A stretch of DNA of 59,600 bases, from contig NZ_FXAO01000015.1 in NCBI RefSeq assembly GCF_900177645.1, forward strand, positions 1 to 59,600, written 5' to 3'. The position numbers were made by a program, and so were the translations under genes. Shown in pieces: positions 7,364 through 15,804 of the stretch (the first letter of the stretch is position 1; each line of letters starts with the position of its first letter). Source of the DNA: Arenibacter troitsensis (lineage in GTDB: Bacteria; Bacteroidota; Bacteroidia; Flavobacteriales; Flavobacteriaceae). The notes under the pieces are model-generated. The model saw only the letters and a program-made list of their open reading frames with translations. It made no database searches and was not told the origin of the DNA.

Positions 7364-9820
7364 TTATATGTGATCCACATTGTAGATTACCCTAACGCCT
7401 CTGTAATAGGAAATAGCATTAAAGGATTTTTCAATTCTTTTAATGCTATTTTTTGTTTTTACCAAGGAGTAATTTTCCCCTATCTTGACAATAACATTCT
7501 TAATGTATTGATTTCGGATTCTTGCCACAGGGGGGTATTCCGGTCCCAATACGTTTCCGCCAAAACTATTTCTCAACGATTTGGCAAACCATTCTGCAGC
7601 CTCATTAAGTTTATTGTAATCCTTGTGCTTAAACGTAATCTTAATAATTCTGTTTATTGGGGGATACTTATACTGTTGCCTTTCATAAATCTGTTCCTGG
7701 AACATTTCTAAATAATCATTGGTGGTTACCTGCTGTAAAATCCTATGATTGGGGTTGTAACTCTGTATAATTACCTTACCTCTTTTCTTGGTCCTCCCTG
7801 CCCTACCGGCCACTTGGGTAAGCAACTGAAAGCTTCGTTCGTGGGCCCTAAAATCAGGGAAATTCAACAAAGAATCCGCGTTCATGATTCCTACCAGGTT
7901 TACATTCCTAAAATCCAACCCTTTGGTAAGCATTTGGGTTCCAACAAGGATGTCTATTTCCTGTTGCTCAAAGGAGGTGATAATCTTTTCATAACCATGT
8001 TTCCCTCTAGTGGTATCCAAATCCATTCTACCAACATTGGCCTTTGGAAACAAGGTATTCAGCTCCTGTTCTACCTGCTCGGTCCCAAAACCTTTGGTAT
8101 CCAAGGTAGCATTGCCACAAGCCTGGCACGTTTCCTGAAGGGCTATATGATAACTGCAATAGTGACATCGCAATTGTTTTCTGTGCTGATGATAGGTTAA
8201 ACTTACGTCGCAATTTGGACATTGGGGGGCATGCCCGCAGGTAGTACATTCCATGATGGGCGCATACCCACGTCTATTTTGAAAGAGAATAACCTGCTCC
8301 CCATTATCCAAGGTTTCAGTAATTTCCTCCAATAGTCGCTCCGAAAAATGCCCTTTCATCCTTTTTTTTCTGGACTGCTCCTTTATATCTACCAATTCCA
8401 TGTCCGGCATAAGTACATTTCCATATCTTCTTTCTATATGGGCATAGCCGTACTTGCCAACCTTTACATTATAAAAGCTTTCTACGCTTGGTGTGGCGGA
8501 ACCTAAGAGGATATCACTGCCATGCAAATTACCCAAGACTATGGCAGCGTCCCTTGCATGATATCTTGGGGCCGGGTCATATTGCTTAAAGGAGCTTTCA
8601 TGCTCCTCATCCACAATTACCAATCCCAAATCATTAAAAGGCAAAAACAACGCAGACCTAGCCCCTATGACTATCTGGGCAACCGGCTTATTCTCCAAGA
8701 CATTGTTCCAGACCTCAACCCTTTCCTGCACATTATACTTGGAATGGTATACGGCTACTTTTTCTCCAAAATAAGCCTGTAATCTAGAAATTAACTGGGT
8801 AGTAAGGGCAATTTCAGGAAGCAAATAAAGCGCTTGTTTTCCTTGGTTTACATATTCTTCGATCAGCTTAACATAGACCTCTGTTTTTCCGGAAGAGGTT
8901 ACGCCATGCAAAAGTACTACCTTGTTATCCTTAAAAGAACCTTTTATATCCTTGAGAGCCTCCTTTTGAAAGTCGTTTAAAGATTTTAAGGTTTCCGTTT
9001 CATCACCTCCTTCGTACACCACTCTATCTGTCTGAACAAATTGTTCCTCCAAAATACCCTTATCTATCAAGGTCTTTATGATTGCACTGGAACTATTACT
9101 GGCATTTTCCAGATCGCTCACTTTAACGGGCTTTTTGGTTACCGCTTGTAATTGAAACAAGGTCAATACCACTTGACTCTGTTTAGGGGCCCTGGTCATG
9201 CCATTCAACAAGGCCTCCAAATTCTCTTCGGACCTATGGCTTTTTCCCAGTTGAACATATCTCACCAATTTGGGCTTGTATTGCTCATACATCTCTTCCT
9301 TAAGAAAGATGATATTCTTTTTGAGCAACCTATTTAAGACCGGGATGATATTCTTTTTGTCCAGGATATCACTTATTTCCTGAACCCTTAATATTGATTG
9401 ATGCTGCAAGGCCTCAAAAACCATAAATTCATCATCCAGCAAATCGTTTTCTTCTAGATCGGCCCTATCGTTCCTAAGTATTAAAGTTTCACTTTCCAAT
9501 AATAAAGCACTGGGTACGGCCGCCCGAAAAACTTCCCCTAAAGAACACATGTAATATTGGGCCAACCAATGCCAGAACTTAAGTTGCACCTGGGTCACAA
9601 CCGGATGATCTTCCAAAATTTGATCGATCTGCTTTGCTTCGTAGACTGTAGGAGGGGTGTTGTGGATTTCGAACACCAAGGCCGTATATATTTTCGACTT
9701 TCCGAAGGGAACGGCAACCCTCATTCCCGGTTTTAATAATTTCGCCTCTTCCTCGGTAACCTTATAGGTAAAGAGCTTTTCTATAGGAATGGGTAAAATA
9801 ACATTGATAAAATCCTGCAT
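7364..9820 (-). CDS. priA: Primosomal protein N' (replication restart helicase PriA)
   Basis: The 818-residue superfamily 2 3'-to-5' helicase reloads the replisome at stalled forks. It has an N-terminal 3'-DNA-binding domain (MQDFINVILPIPIEKLFTY), Walker A GVTSSGKTEVY near residues 303-313, and DEEH in VIVDEEHESSFKQ. PSVESF and GRAGR follow (QVAGRAGRTKKRG), and a zinc-binding insert carries eight cysteines in C-x2-C pairs between CTTCGHAPQCPNC and CQACG. It is complete, with the ATG at 9820. It heads a minus-strand block that stops against the LytTR gene. Confidence 0.98.
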   Translation of the reverse strand: MQDFINVILPIPIEKLFTYKVTEEEAKLLKPGMRVAVPFGKSKIYTALVFEIHNTPPTVYEAKQIDQILEDHPVVTQVQLKFWHWLAQYYMCSLGEVFRAAVPSALLLESETLILRNDRADLEENDLLDDEFMVFEALQHQSILRVQEISDILDKKNIIPVLNRLLKKNIIFLKEEMYEQYKPKLVRYVQLGKSHRSEENLEALLNGMTRAPKQSQVVLTLFQLQAVTKKPVKVSDLENASNSSSAIIKTLIDKGILEEQFVQTDRVVYEGGDETETLKSLNDFQKEALKDIKGSFKDNKVVLLHGVTSSGKTEVYVKLIEEYVNQGKQALYLLPEIALTTQLISRLQAYFGEKVAVYHSKYNVQERVEVWNNVLENKPVAQIVIGARSALFLPFNDLGLVIVDEEHESSFKQYDPAPRYHARDAAIVLGNLHGSDILLGSATPSVESFYNVKVGKYGYAHIERRYGNVLMPDMELVDIKEQSRKKRMKGHFSERLLEEITETLDNGEQVILFQNRRGYAPIMECTTCGHAPQCPNCDVSLTYHQHRKQLRCHYCSYHIALQETCQACGNATLDTKGFGTEQVEQELNTLFPKANVGRMDLDTTRGKHGYEKIITSFEQQEIDILVGTQMLTKGLDFRNVNLVGIMNADSLLNFPDFRAHERSFQLLTQVAGRAGRTKKRGKVIIQSYNPNHRILQQVTTNDYLEMFQEQIYERQQYKYPPINRIIKITFKHKDYNKLNEAAEWFAKSLRNSFGGNVLGPEYPPVARIRNQYIKNVIVKIGENYSLVKTKNSIKRIEKSFNAISYYRGVRVIYNVDHI

Positions 9821-9833
9821 ATTCCCTTAAATT

Positions 9834-10283
9834 CTATCCTTCCACCCTTACCCAAGTCTGCGTTCGGTAGATGAAAGCCAAATATCCCCTGACCTTTAGT
9901 TCGTCCGGATTATCGGGATTTAGCCACAATTTGCACCTAAAGGTCATTGCCTGTTCGGGATCGAACAGGGTCTTGCCCTTCCATTCGCCATTGCCCACGT
10001 GCTCCACATCTTCAATTATTTTCATGCCAAGAATAGGCTGATCTTTTTTTTCACCATCACATTTTCCACAAACGGCATTTTCCTTACCTTCTTCCAAGAT
10101 CTCAACAACATGACCGTACATAAGTCCGTCTTCCTCATAAATTTGAATAATAGCCTTGGGATTGCCCGTCCTGTCATCTATGGTCTTCCATTTTCCAAAG
10201 ATACTTTGCGCCGAAGTAGACAAAGAAAGAAGCACAAAAACACTACACATTATCCTTTTATTCCTTCCCATCATGTTTTTCAT
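9834..10283 (-). CDS. DUF2147 domain-containing secreted protein
   Basis: A 149-aa exported protein with a signal peptide (RIMCSVFVLLSLSTSAQ) followed by the DUF2147 fold: GKWKTIDDRTGNPKAIIQIY, a CGKC pair in the middle, MKIIEDVEHVGNGEWKGKTL, and the ending RTQTWVRVEG. The family is made of small beta-rich periplasmic proteins of uncertain function. The 5' end overlaps yihY by 26 bp if the first ATG is used; the ATGs at 10274 and 10271 would shorten the overlap. The overlap implies co-transcription with yihY and nadC. Confidence 0.88.
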   Translation of the reverse strand: MKNMMGRNKRIMCSVFVLLSLSTSAQSIFGKWKTIDDRTGNPKAIIQIYEEDGLMYGHVVEILEEGKENAVCGKCDGEKKDQPILGMKIIEDVEHVGNGEWKGKTLFDPEQAMTFRCKLWLNPDNPDELKVRGYLAFIYRTQTWVRVEG

Positions 10284-11244
10284 ATTTTTTTCTTAAAGAG
10301 TTTAAGGAGGCATTTAGTTCAAACCCCAGTAGCAAGATATTGGAATTTAACCAAATAAATACCAATAAAATCAATAAACCACCCAATGCCCCGTATAATT
10401 CGTTATATCGGGCAAATTTTTCCACATATACCCCAAACAAATAGGAAGTAAGGATAAATAGCAAGGTAGTCATAAGGGCCCCAGCCGAAAAAAATCTGGC
10501 CTGCCTTCCCTCCTTCGTTCCAAAATAATATAAAATAGCGGTTATGAAATAGGCCAGCAAGCCCAGAAATAAAAACTTGCCCCATTGCACCAAAATAAAC
10601 TCACTTTTGTCTACCTCCAATTCTATCCCCCTATGGGTTATATCATGCAAGCCTATCAGCACATAAGCCTCAAAATAAACAAATATGACCGCTCCCAAAA
10701 GTAAAAGTATAGACAGCATCAACCCCACCATCAAGGCATAGACATATTGCTTAAAAATACTGCGATTGAGATTTACATGGTAAGAGTTTTCAAATCCCAC
10801 AAAAATTGCATTCACCCCGTTGGCCATCAAAAAAATCGAGGTTATAAATGCGATGGCGGAAGACAGGACATCTCCCCTTTCCTGTGCACTGATCTGCAGG
10901 TAAATTTCACTAAAATAATCTCCCGTTGCCCTTGGTAAAAAGGATTCTAAAAAAATTAGGAATTCCGTATCAAAATTCGAATTTCCTACAGAAACATAGG
11001 GGATTATGAACGGAATTAGGGTAACCAAAAAAATCAATAAAGGAAATAGGGCCAAAAACAAACTAAAGGAAATGGAGCTTGCACGGGTAGATAAGGCACC
11101 CTTTACGATCCCCAGTACATACATCTCCATAAGGTCATAAATTGAAAGCCCTTCAAAGCCAGGCAGCTTAAGGCTTTTCATTAACCCCACGATCCAATTA
11201 ACTATGGGAATCTTCTCCAGTTTACCTTCAATTTCCTGGGACAT
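10258..11244 (-). CDS. YihY/virulence factor BrkB family inner-membrane protein
   Basis: The 328-aa integral membrane protein has about six hydrophobic helices. It shows the family pattern: ARASSISFSLFLALFPLLIFL near residue 60 (cut here by its neighbours), a middle YFGTKEGRQARFFSAGALMTT, and LGGLLILLVFIWLNSNILLL near the end. Function is unsettled in the family; early reports of RNase BN activity are regarded as wrong. The gene starts directly after nadC and overlaps DUF2147, so the three form one operon. Confidence 0.92.
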   Translation of the reverse strand: MSQEIEGKLEKIPIVNWIVGLMKSLKLPGFEGLSIYDLMEMYVLGIVKGALSTRASSISFSLFLALFPLLIFLVTLIPFIIPYVSVGNSNFDTEFLIFLESFLPRATGDYFSEIYLQISAQERGDVLSSAIAFITSIFLMANGVNAIFVGFENSYHVNLNRSIFKQYVYALMVGLMLSILLLLGAVIFVYFEAYVLIGLHDITHRGIELEVDKSEFILVQWGKFLFLGLLAYFITAILYYFGTKEGRQARFFSAGALMTTLLFILTSYLFGVYVEKFARYNELYGALGGLLILLVFIWLNSNILLLGFELNASLNSLRKKYEKHDGKE

Positions 11245-12102
11245 TTATACTGCTTTAAGACTGAGATCCATATTGTAAATGGAATGGGTCAAAGCACCAG
11301 AAGATATAAAATCAACTCCGCATTCCGCATATTTCCGTATGGTTTCCTCATTAATTCCGCCCGAAGATTCTGTTAGACATTTATCCCCGATCATTTTTAC
11401 CGCTTTCTTGGTATCGGCAAAACTGAAGTTATCCAGCAAAATTCTATATATTCCGTTAGACTGCAATATAACCTCCACTTCTTCCAGGTTTCTAGCCTCT
11501 ACGATAATTTTTAGATCCAATTTTTTGGCGGCCAGATATTCTTGCGTTTTCTGAATGGCCTTGGTGATACCACCGGCAAAATCAATATGGTTATCCTTTA
11601 ACATAACCATATCGTATAGGGCAAATCTATGATTTTCACCTCCACCTATCTTTACCGCCCATTTTTCGAGCGCCCTTATTCCCGGGGTGGTCTTTCTGGT
11701 ATCCAATATCTTAGTGTTGGTACCTTCCAAAAGTTTCACAAAATAATGGGTCTTGGTGGCAATAGCACTCATTCTTTGCATCCCATTGAGCACCAATCTC
11801 TCCGCCTTTAAAATACTTTGGGAACGTCCTGAAACATAAAAGGCTATATCCCCAAATTTTACCGATGCCCCATCCTTAATCAATACTTCCACGACTAAGT
11901 CACTATCTACATATTCGAAGACTTTTTTGGCAAAATCCACTCCGGCAATAATGCCGTTGTCCTTGACCAAAAGCATAGCCTTACCGCTTGCAGAGTCGGG
12001 AATACAGGCCAGCGAACTATGATCCCCATCCCCCACATCCTCACGTATCGCGTTCTTTATTATTATATCGAGTTCTTTCCTAAATTGTTCTTCTGATATC
12101 AT
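11245..12102 (-). CDS. nadC: Carboxylating nicotinate-nucleotide diphosphorylase (quinolinate phosphoribosyltransferase)
   Basis: The enzyme converts quinolinate and PRPP to nicotinate mononucleotide, CO2 and PPi in de novo NAD synthesis. The 285-residue protein carries ILDTRKTTPGIRALEKWAVK, GGGENHRFALYDMVMLKDNH and a C-terminal SSGGINEETIRKYAECGVDF, all diagnostic of NadC. The ATG at 12102 is supported by the usual start MISEEQFRKELDIIIKNAI. It is the first gene of the nadC-yihY-DUF2147 operon; the stop of nadC directly abuts the yihY start codon. NadA and NadB are not in the window. Confidence 0.96.
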   Translation of the reverse strand: MISEEQFRKELDIIIKNAIREDVGDGDHSSLACIPDSASGKAMLLVKDNGIIAGVDFAKKVFEYVDSDLVVEVLIKDGASVKFGDIAFYVSGRSQSILKAERLVLNGMQRMSAIATKTHYFVKLLEGTNTKILDTRKTTPGIRALEKWAVKIGGGENHRFALYDMVMLKDNHIDFAGGITKAIQKTQEYLAAKKLDLKIIVEARNLEEVEVILQSNGIYRILLDNFSFADTKKAVKMIGDKCLTESSGGINEETIRKYAECGVDFISSGALTHSIYNMDLSLKAV

Positions 12103-12280
12103 GCACTATTTTTTCTATGCTAATTTACTAAAATGTTTCTCCAATTCCACCCTCTTCAATATTTCCTTAATTAATTAGGTGCCCCAAATAAAATAATCCT
12201 TCAAAATATTTAGTGTCCAATTATTATCAATAAGCACGATCATCATTATCACGATGTTCCATTAAGACAAAAGTTTCTTT

Positions 12281-12310
12281 TTGGAGATTCAAATAAGCCT
12301 ATTACATTTG
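12281..12310 (+). promoter_or_regulatory. rlmH promoter, predicted to give a leaderless transcript
   Basis: TTG (12281-12283, in a TTTTTG run), a 19-bp spacer and TACATTTG (12303-12310) match the consensus well. The -7 element ends only 4 bases before the ATG at 12315, so the transcript start should fall at or beside the start codon. Confidence 0.65.
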
Positions 12311-12314
12311 CCCT

Positions 12315-12788
12315 ATGACCATAAAACTTTTAGTACTTGGGAAAACAGATAGTACTCAATTAAGCCAATTAATTGAGGAGTATCAACATAGGTTAAAACA
12401 CTATATCAAGTTTGAATTGGAAATAATTCCGGACCTAAAAAACACCAAAAATCTATCTGAAAAACAACAAAAGGAAAAAGAGGGCGAGGCCATTCTTAAC
12501 AAACTAAACCCTGCGGATATGCTTATACTGTTGGATGAAAATGGGAAACAGAAAACTTCCGTGGAATTCTCGGAATACCTACAAAAAAAAATGAACTCCG
12601 GCTTAAAGCAACTCGTGTTCGTCATTGGTGGCCCTTACGGATTTAGCGATGCCGTATATCAAAAAAGCCAGGGCAAGATCAGTTTATCAAAAATGACCTT
12701 TTCGCATCAAATGGTCCGATTGTTTATGGTGGAGCAACTATATAGGGCTTTTACCATTCTAAGAAATGAACCTTACCATCATCAATAA
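12315..12788 (+). CDS. rlmH: 23S rRNA (pseudouridine(1915)-N(3))-methyltransferase RlmH
   Basis: This SPOUT-family methyltransferase modifies pseudouridine 1915 in helix 69 of 23S rRNA. The 157 residues start MTIKLLVLGKT and contain LILLDENGKQKTSVEFSEYL, the knotted AdoMet site VFVIGGPYGFSDAVY, and the ending MTFSHQMVRLFMVEQLYRAF. Its last residues EPYHHQ match the conserved YHH C-terminus. Length is normal. It is a single gene between nadC (divergent) and serA (convergent). Confidence 0.97.
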   Translation: MTIKLLVLGKTDSTQLSQLIEEYQHRLKHYIKFELEIIPDLKNTKNLSEKQQKEKEGEAILNKLNPADMLILLDENGKQKTSVEFSEYLQKKMNSGLKQLVFVIGGPYGFSDAVYQKSQGKISLSKMTFSHQMVRLFMVEQLYRAFTILRNEPYHHQ

Positions 12789-12888
12789 GGAAAAATGATT
12801 GAAAAAGCAGGTGCCAACCCAGTGCAGAAGCCATTCAGCTTAGCACTATATGTTCGGTTCCTAAAAAATTTCCAGTAAAAGACATAAA

Positions 12889-12922
12889 AAAACTGCCAAA
12901 AAAATAAATTCAAGGCAGTTTT
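12889..12922 (-). terminator. Bidirectional terminator between rlmH and serA
   Basis: AAAACTGCC (12889-12897) and GGCAGTTTT (12914-12922) form a perfect 9-bp stem. On the minus strand a T run follows the stem, so it mainly serves the serA fusion gene; A/T flanks could also stop rlmH transcripts. Confidence 0.75.
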
Positions 12923-12945
12923 AAGTTATGATTACCGGTTGTATC

Positions 12946-14838
12946 CTAATACAGCACCCTAAATTTAATAGTATTGTCTATTTTTTTAAGGGCCTTTAAC
13001 ACATCCTTGTTATACTCTTTGTCCAAATCGGAGATTACATATCCCACCTCGTTATCGGTAGAAAGATATTGTCCTGAAATGTTCATGTCATAACGGGCCA
13101 AAACTTCATTGATCTTCGCCATGACCCCAGGAACATTCTTGTGAATATGCAAAAATCTATGTGCATTATTCTGTTTGGGCAGTCTAATATTTGGGAAGTT
13201 CACTGCATCTACAGTATTTCCAGAATTAATATAATCCATTATTTTATTGGGAACGAAATCGGCAATATCACGTTGTGCTTCTTCCGTACTACCTCCAATA
13301 TGCGGAGTTAGTATAACGTTCTCCAAACCTTTAAGCTCTGTTAAGAACTCACCATTACTTCTAGGCTCCTCAGGAAAAACATCTATGGCCGCTCCTGCAA
13401 TCTTTCCACTTTTCAGGGCATTGGCCAAAGCTTCAATATCCACCACAAAGCCTCTGGATAGATTTATAAAAAGGGCACCATCCTTCATTTGGTTAATTTC
13501 CCTTTCCCCAATAAAATTCTTATTGGCCTTATTATCGTCTATGTGCAAGGTTACAACATCGGAAACATTTAATAAATCCTCCAATGTACTGCACTTGGTG
13601 GCATTACCCAAAGCCAACTGATCGCCCACATCGTAATAGTAGACACGCATCCCTAATGCTTCGGCCAATACGGACAATTGCTTTCCAATATTCCCATATC
13701 CTACAATACCGAGATTTTTACCACGCACCTCTTTGGAATTGGCGGCAGTCTTATTCCATTGACCGGCATGGATTTCGGTACTACGAGGAAAAATACTCCT
13801 CATTAACATGATAATCTCACCGATAGCCAGTTCCACTACAGACCTTGTATTGCTATAAGGCGCATTGAATACCACTACACCCTTCTTCTTGCATGCCTCC
13901 AGGTCTATTTGGGTAGTACCTATACAGAAAGCGCCAACCACCATTAATTTGTCCGCCGCAGCCAACACATTTTTGGTGACCTGCGTCTTGGAACGTATTC
14001 CGAGAACGTGCACTCCTTTTATTTTTTCGATGAGCTCTTCTTCCGTTAAACTATGTTTTAACAGCTCCACGGAAAACCCCTCCTCGGAAAGGGTGTCAAA
14101 AGCATTTTGATGGACATTTTCCAACAATAAAATCTTAATTCTATTCTTTGGGTAGGATATCTTTCTTGGCAACTTATTCACAAATAAAAATTCATCTAAA
14201 TTAGGTGTAATATAGTCTGCGTTTCTCGCAGCCTTTTCTCTATGCACATTCTCGGTATAGGCGAAAAATTTATCCGCAATACCGGCTTCGCGCATTACAT
14301 AGTCGCTATAACCGTCTCCAATTACCTGTACTTCCCCTTGTAAATCCAAGTTTTTCAAACAGGCAATCTTTCCATTGTGCGAGGCTAACACGTTATCCTC
14401 GTCAAATCCTATTATTTTTCCATTTTCGTCGAATCGAAATGTATTGGCATACACTCTGTCCGCAGGAATATTGTATTCGGCAACTATGGGATCTATAAAC
14501 TCTTTAAAACCACAAGAAATTACATAAATATCATCGGCATAATTATGAAAAAATTCCTTGTTGGATTCTATCGACTTGGAAATCTTTTGGCGAAGTAATT
14601 GTACCAAATTGTCCAAATCGTCCTTGTGGGCATTTAATAAATTGATTCTTTTCTCCAAGGACTGGGTAAAAGAAATATCCCCGTCAATACCCAAATTGGT
14701 TATTCTTTGGATTTCACGAATAATATCGTCCTTATCCGATCTGCCATTGAGGGTAATTTCTGCCAAAACATCCAGTGCCTCTACCCTAGTTAGGGTACTA
14801 TCAAAATCAAACACATATTTTCTGCCTACCGCAACCAT
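12946..14838 (-). CDS. serA: Phosphoserine phosphatase-like (HAD)/D-3-phosphoglycerate dehydrogenase fusion
   Basis: The 630-aa protein joins two enzymes of serine synthesis. Residues 1 to about 225 are a HAD phosphatase of the SerB type, with DFDSTLT (D11, D13), VISCGFKEF as motif II and VIGDGYSDYVM as motif IV. From about residue 230 a D-isomer 2-hydroxyacid dehydrogenase follows, with GIVGYGNIGKQL as the NAD fold, LSRGFVVDIEALA, and PHIGGSTEEAQ carrying the catalytic His. An ACT-type regulatory domain fills roughly the last 75 residues (LHIHKNVPGVMAKINEVLAR). Serine would plausibly inhibit through it. SerC is not nearby. The active-site residues of both halves appear intact. Confidence 0.93.
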   Translation of the reverse strand: MVAVGRKYVFDFDSTLTRVEALDVLAEITLNGRSDKDDIIREIQRITNLGIDGDISFTQSLEKRINLLNAHKDDLDNLVQLLRQKISKSIESNKEFFHNYADDIYVISCGFKEFIDPIVAEYNIPADRVYANTFRFDENGKIIGFDEDNVLASHNGKIACLKNLDLQGEVQVIGDGYSDYVMREAGIADKFFAYTENVHREKAARNADYITPNLDEFLFVNKLPRKISYPKNRIKILLLENVHQNAFDTLSEEGFSVELLKHSLTEEELIEKIKGVHVLGIRSKTQVTKNVLAAADKLMVVGAFCIGTTQIDLEACKKKGVVVFNAPYSNTRSVVELAIGEIIMLMRSIFPRSTEIHAGQWNKTAANSKEVRGKNLGIVGYGNIGKQLSVLAEALGMRVYYYDVGDQLALGNATKCSTLEDLLNVSDVVTLHIDDNKANKNFIGEREINQMKDGALFINLSRGFVVDIEALANALKSGKIAGAAIDVFPEEPRSNGEFLTELKGLENVILTPHIGGSTEEAQRDIADFVPNKIMDYINSGNTVDAVNFPNIRLPKQNNAHRFLHIHKNVPGVMAKINEVLARYDMNISGQYLSTDNEVGYVISDLDKEYNKDVLKALKKIDNTIKFRVLY

Positions 14839-14858
14839 TGAATCTGAATTTTAAGGGG

Positions 14859-14884
14859 CAAAAGTATGAATTAATTTTATCCAA
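14859..14884 (-). promoter_or_regulatory. Probable promoter of the serA fusion gene
   Basis: On the minus strand TACTTTTG (14859-14866) is a perfect -7 element. A TTG at 14882-14884 gives a spacer of only 15 bp, shorter than the usual 17-23, so the -33 assignment is uncertain. The leader would be about 15 nt. Confidence 0.45.
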
Positions 14885-15102
14885 CTCCCTATTATAACGA
14901 AGAAAAGTATTCAATACATGATTTTATTCGACATATATAAGAAAATGATTTTTTTATCCTTACAAAATTATGAAATTGATAAAATTCTCCTGCAAGCTAG
15001 TCACCAAGCCAATTTACGGAACATTGATTTTTCCCACTATAGTAATATGGTTTTGACATAGACGAGATGTACCTATATCCCTGCACCGGTACAAAGTCAC
15101 CT

Positions 15103-15804
15103 TTAGCGAACCCCAAGATAAATTAATCCTGTTAGGATGGCCAATCCAAAACTTAGCAAGGTACCGATCAATATATACTCGGTGAGCTTCCTTGAGTTAC
15201 TTTCCTTAAGATCGTTGAACCTAAATACAGATTTCGCGGTAATCAACAAACCAATGGCCTCCCATCTGCCCAAAATTATAAATATCAACACAAACAAACG
15301 CTCTATAATACCAATGTACTTACCTGCATTCGGAAGGGATTTATGGTCCAATTCTATCCTGTCCGACATACCTTCCAATAATTTGGCCATAATAATGGAG
15401 GACGGATAACTGGCAAACACCACAGCAGTAACCAACGGCCAATTTATTTCCTGAATAAGACCCACGGTGTGCCCTATTATGTCAGAATTGAACGCACAGC
15501 AATACAAAACAATCAAATGAAGAACTTGGTCTATAAAAAATGGAATGGTCTTATTTTTAAAATAGGAGTTGGCATATATCTTTGACAAATCTATCATATA
15601 GTGCGAAAGGGCAATAATAACTGCCCACCACCATAATTTTATATCCCAAAGCAGAAGCATGGTTAACCCAAAGTGGATCAATATATGTAGGTACAGATAT
15701 TTGGACGCCATCTTATTGGCCTCTTTGTGCACCACCCATTTAGTAGGCTGAAACAAAAAATCCCCCAAAAGGTGGGCCAATAAGAGCTTAGTAAACAACA
15801 TCAT
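15103..15804 (-). CDS. DUF3307 domain-containing membrane protein
   Basis: A 233-aa integral membrane protein with six or more hydrophobic segments. It keeps the DUF3307 pattern of membrane-embedded His/Asp residues: H11 and D15 in AHLLGDFLFQP, H and D in LSHYMIDLSK, and FFIDQVLHL. Such residues suggest a metal-dependent membrane hydrolase, as proposed for YdjM-like proteins; this is inference. The ATG at 15804 overlaps the satD stop codon by 4 bp, so the two are translationally coupled. DUF3307 next to SatD is a pairing I recall from other Flavobacteriaceae, suggesting a two-component module. Confidence 0.88.
   Translation of the reverse strand: MMLFTKLLLAHLLGDFLFQPTKWVVHKEANKMASKYLYLHILIHFGLTMLLLWDIKLWWWAVIIALSHYMIDLSKIYANSYFKNKTIPFFIDQVLHLIVLYCCAFNSDIIGHTVGLIQEINWPLVTAVVFASYPSSIIMAKLLEGMSDRIELDHKSLPNAGKYIGIIERLFVLIFIILGRWEAIGLLITAKSVFRFNDLKESNSRKLTEYILIGTLLSFGLAILTGLIYLGVR

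Noticed and set aside
7745..8200. 151-codon plus-strand frame
   Set aside because: It is antisense to priA across the zinc-binding and helicase region, with no independent support.
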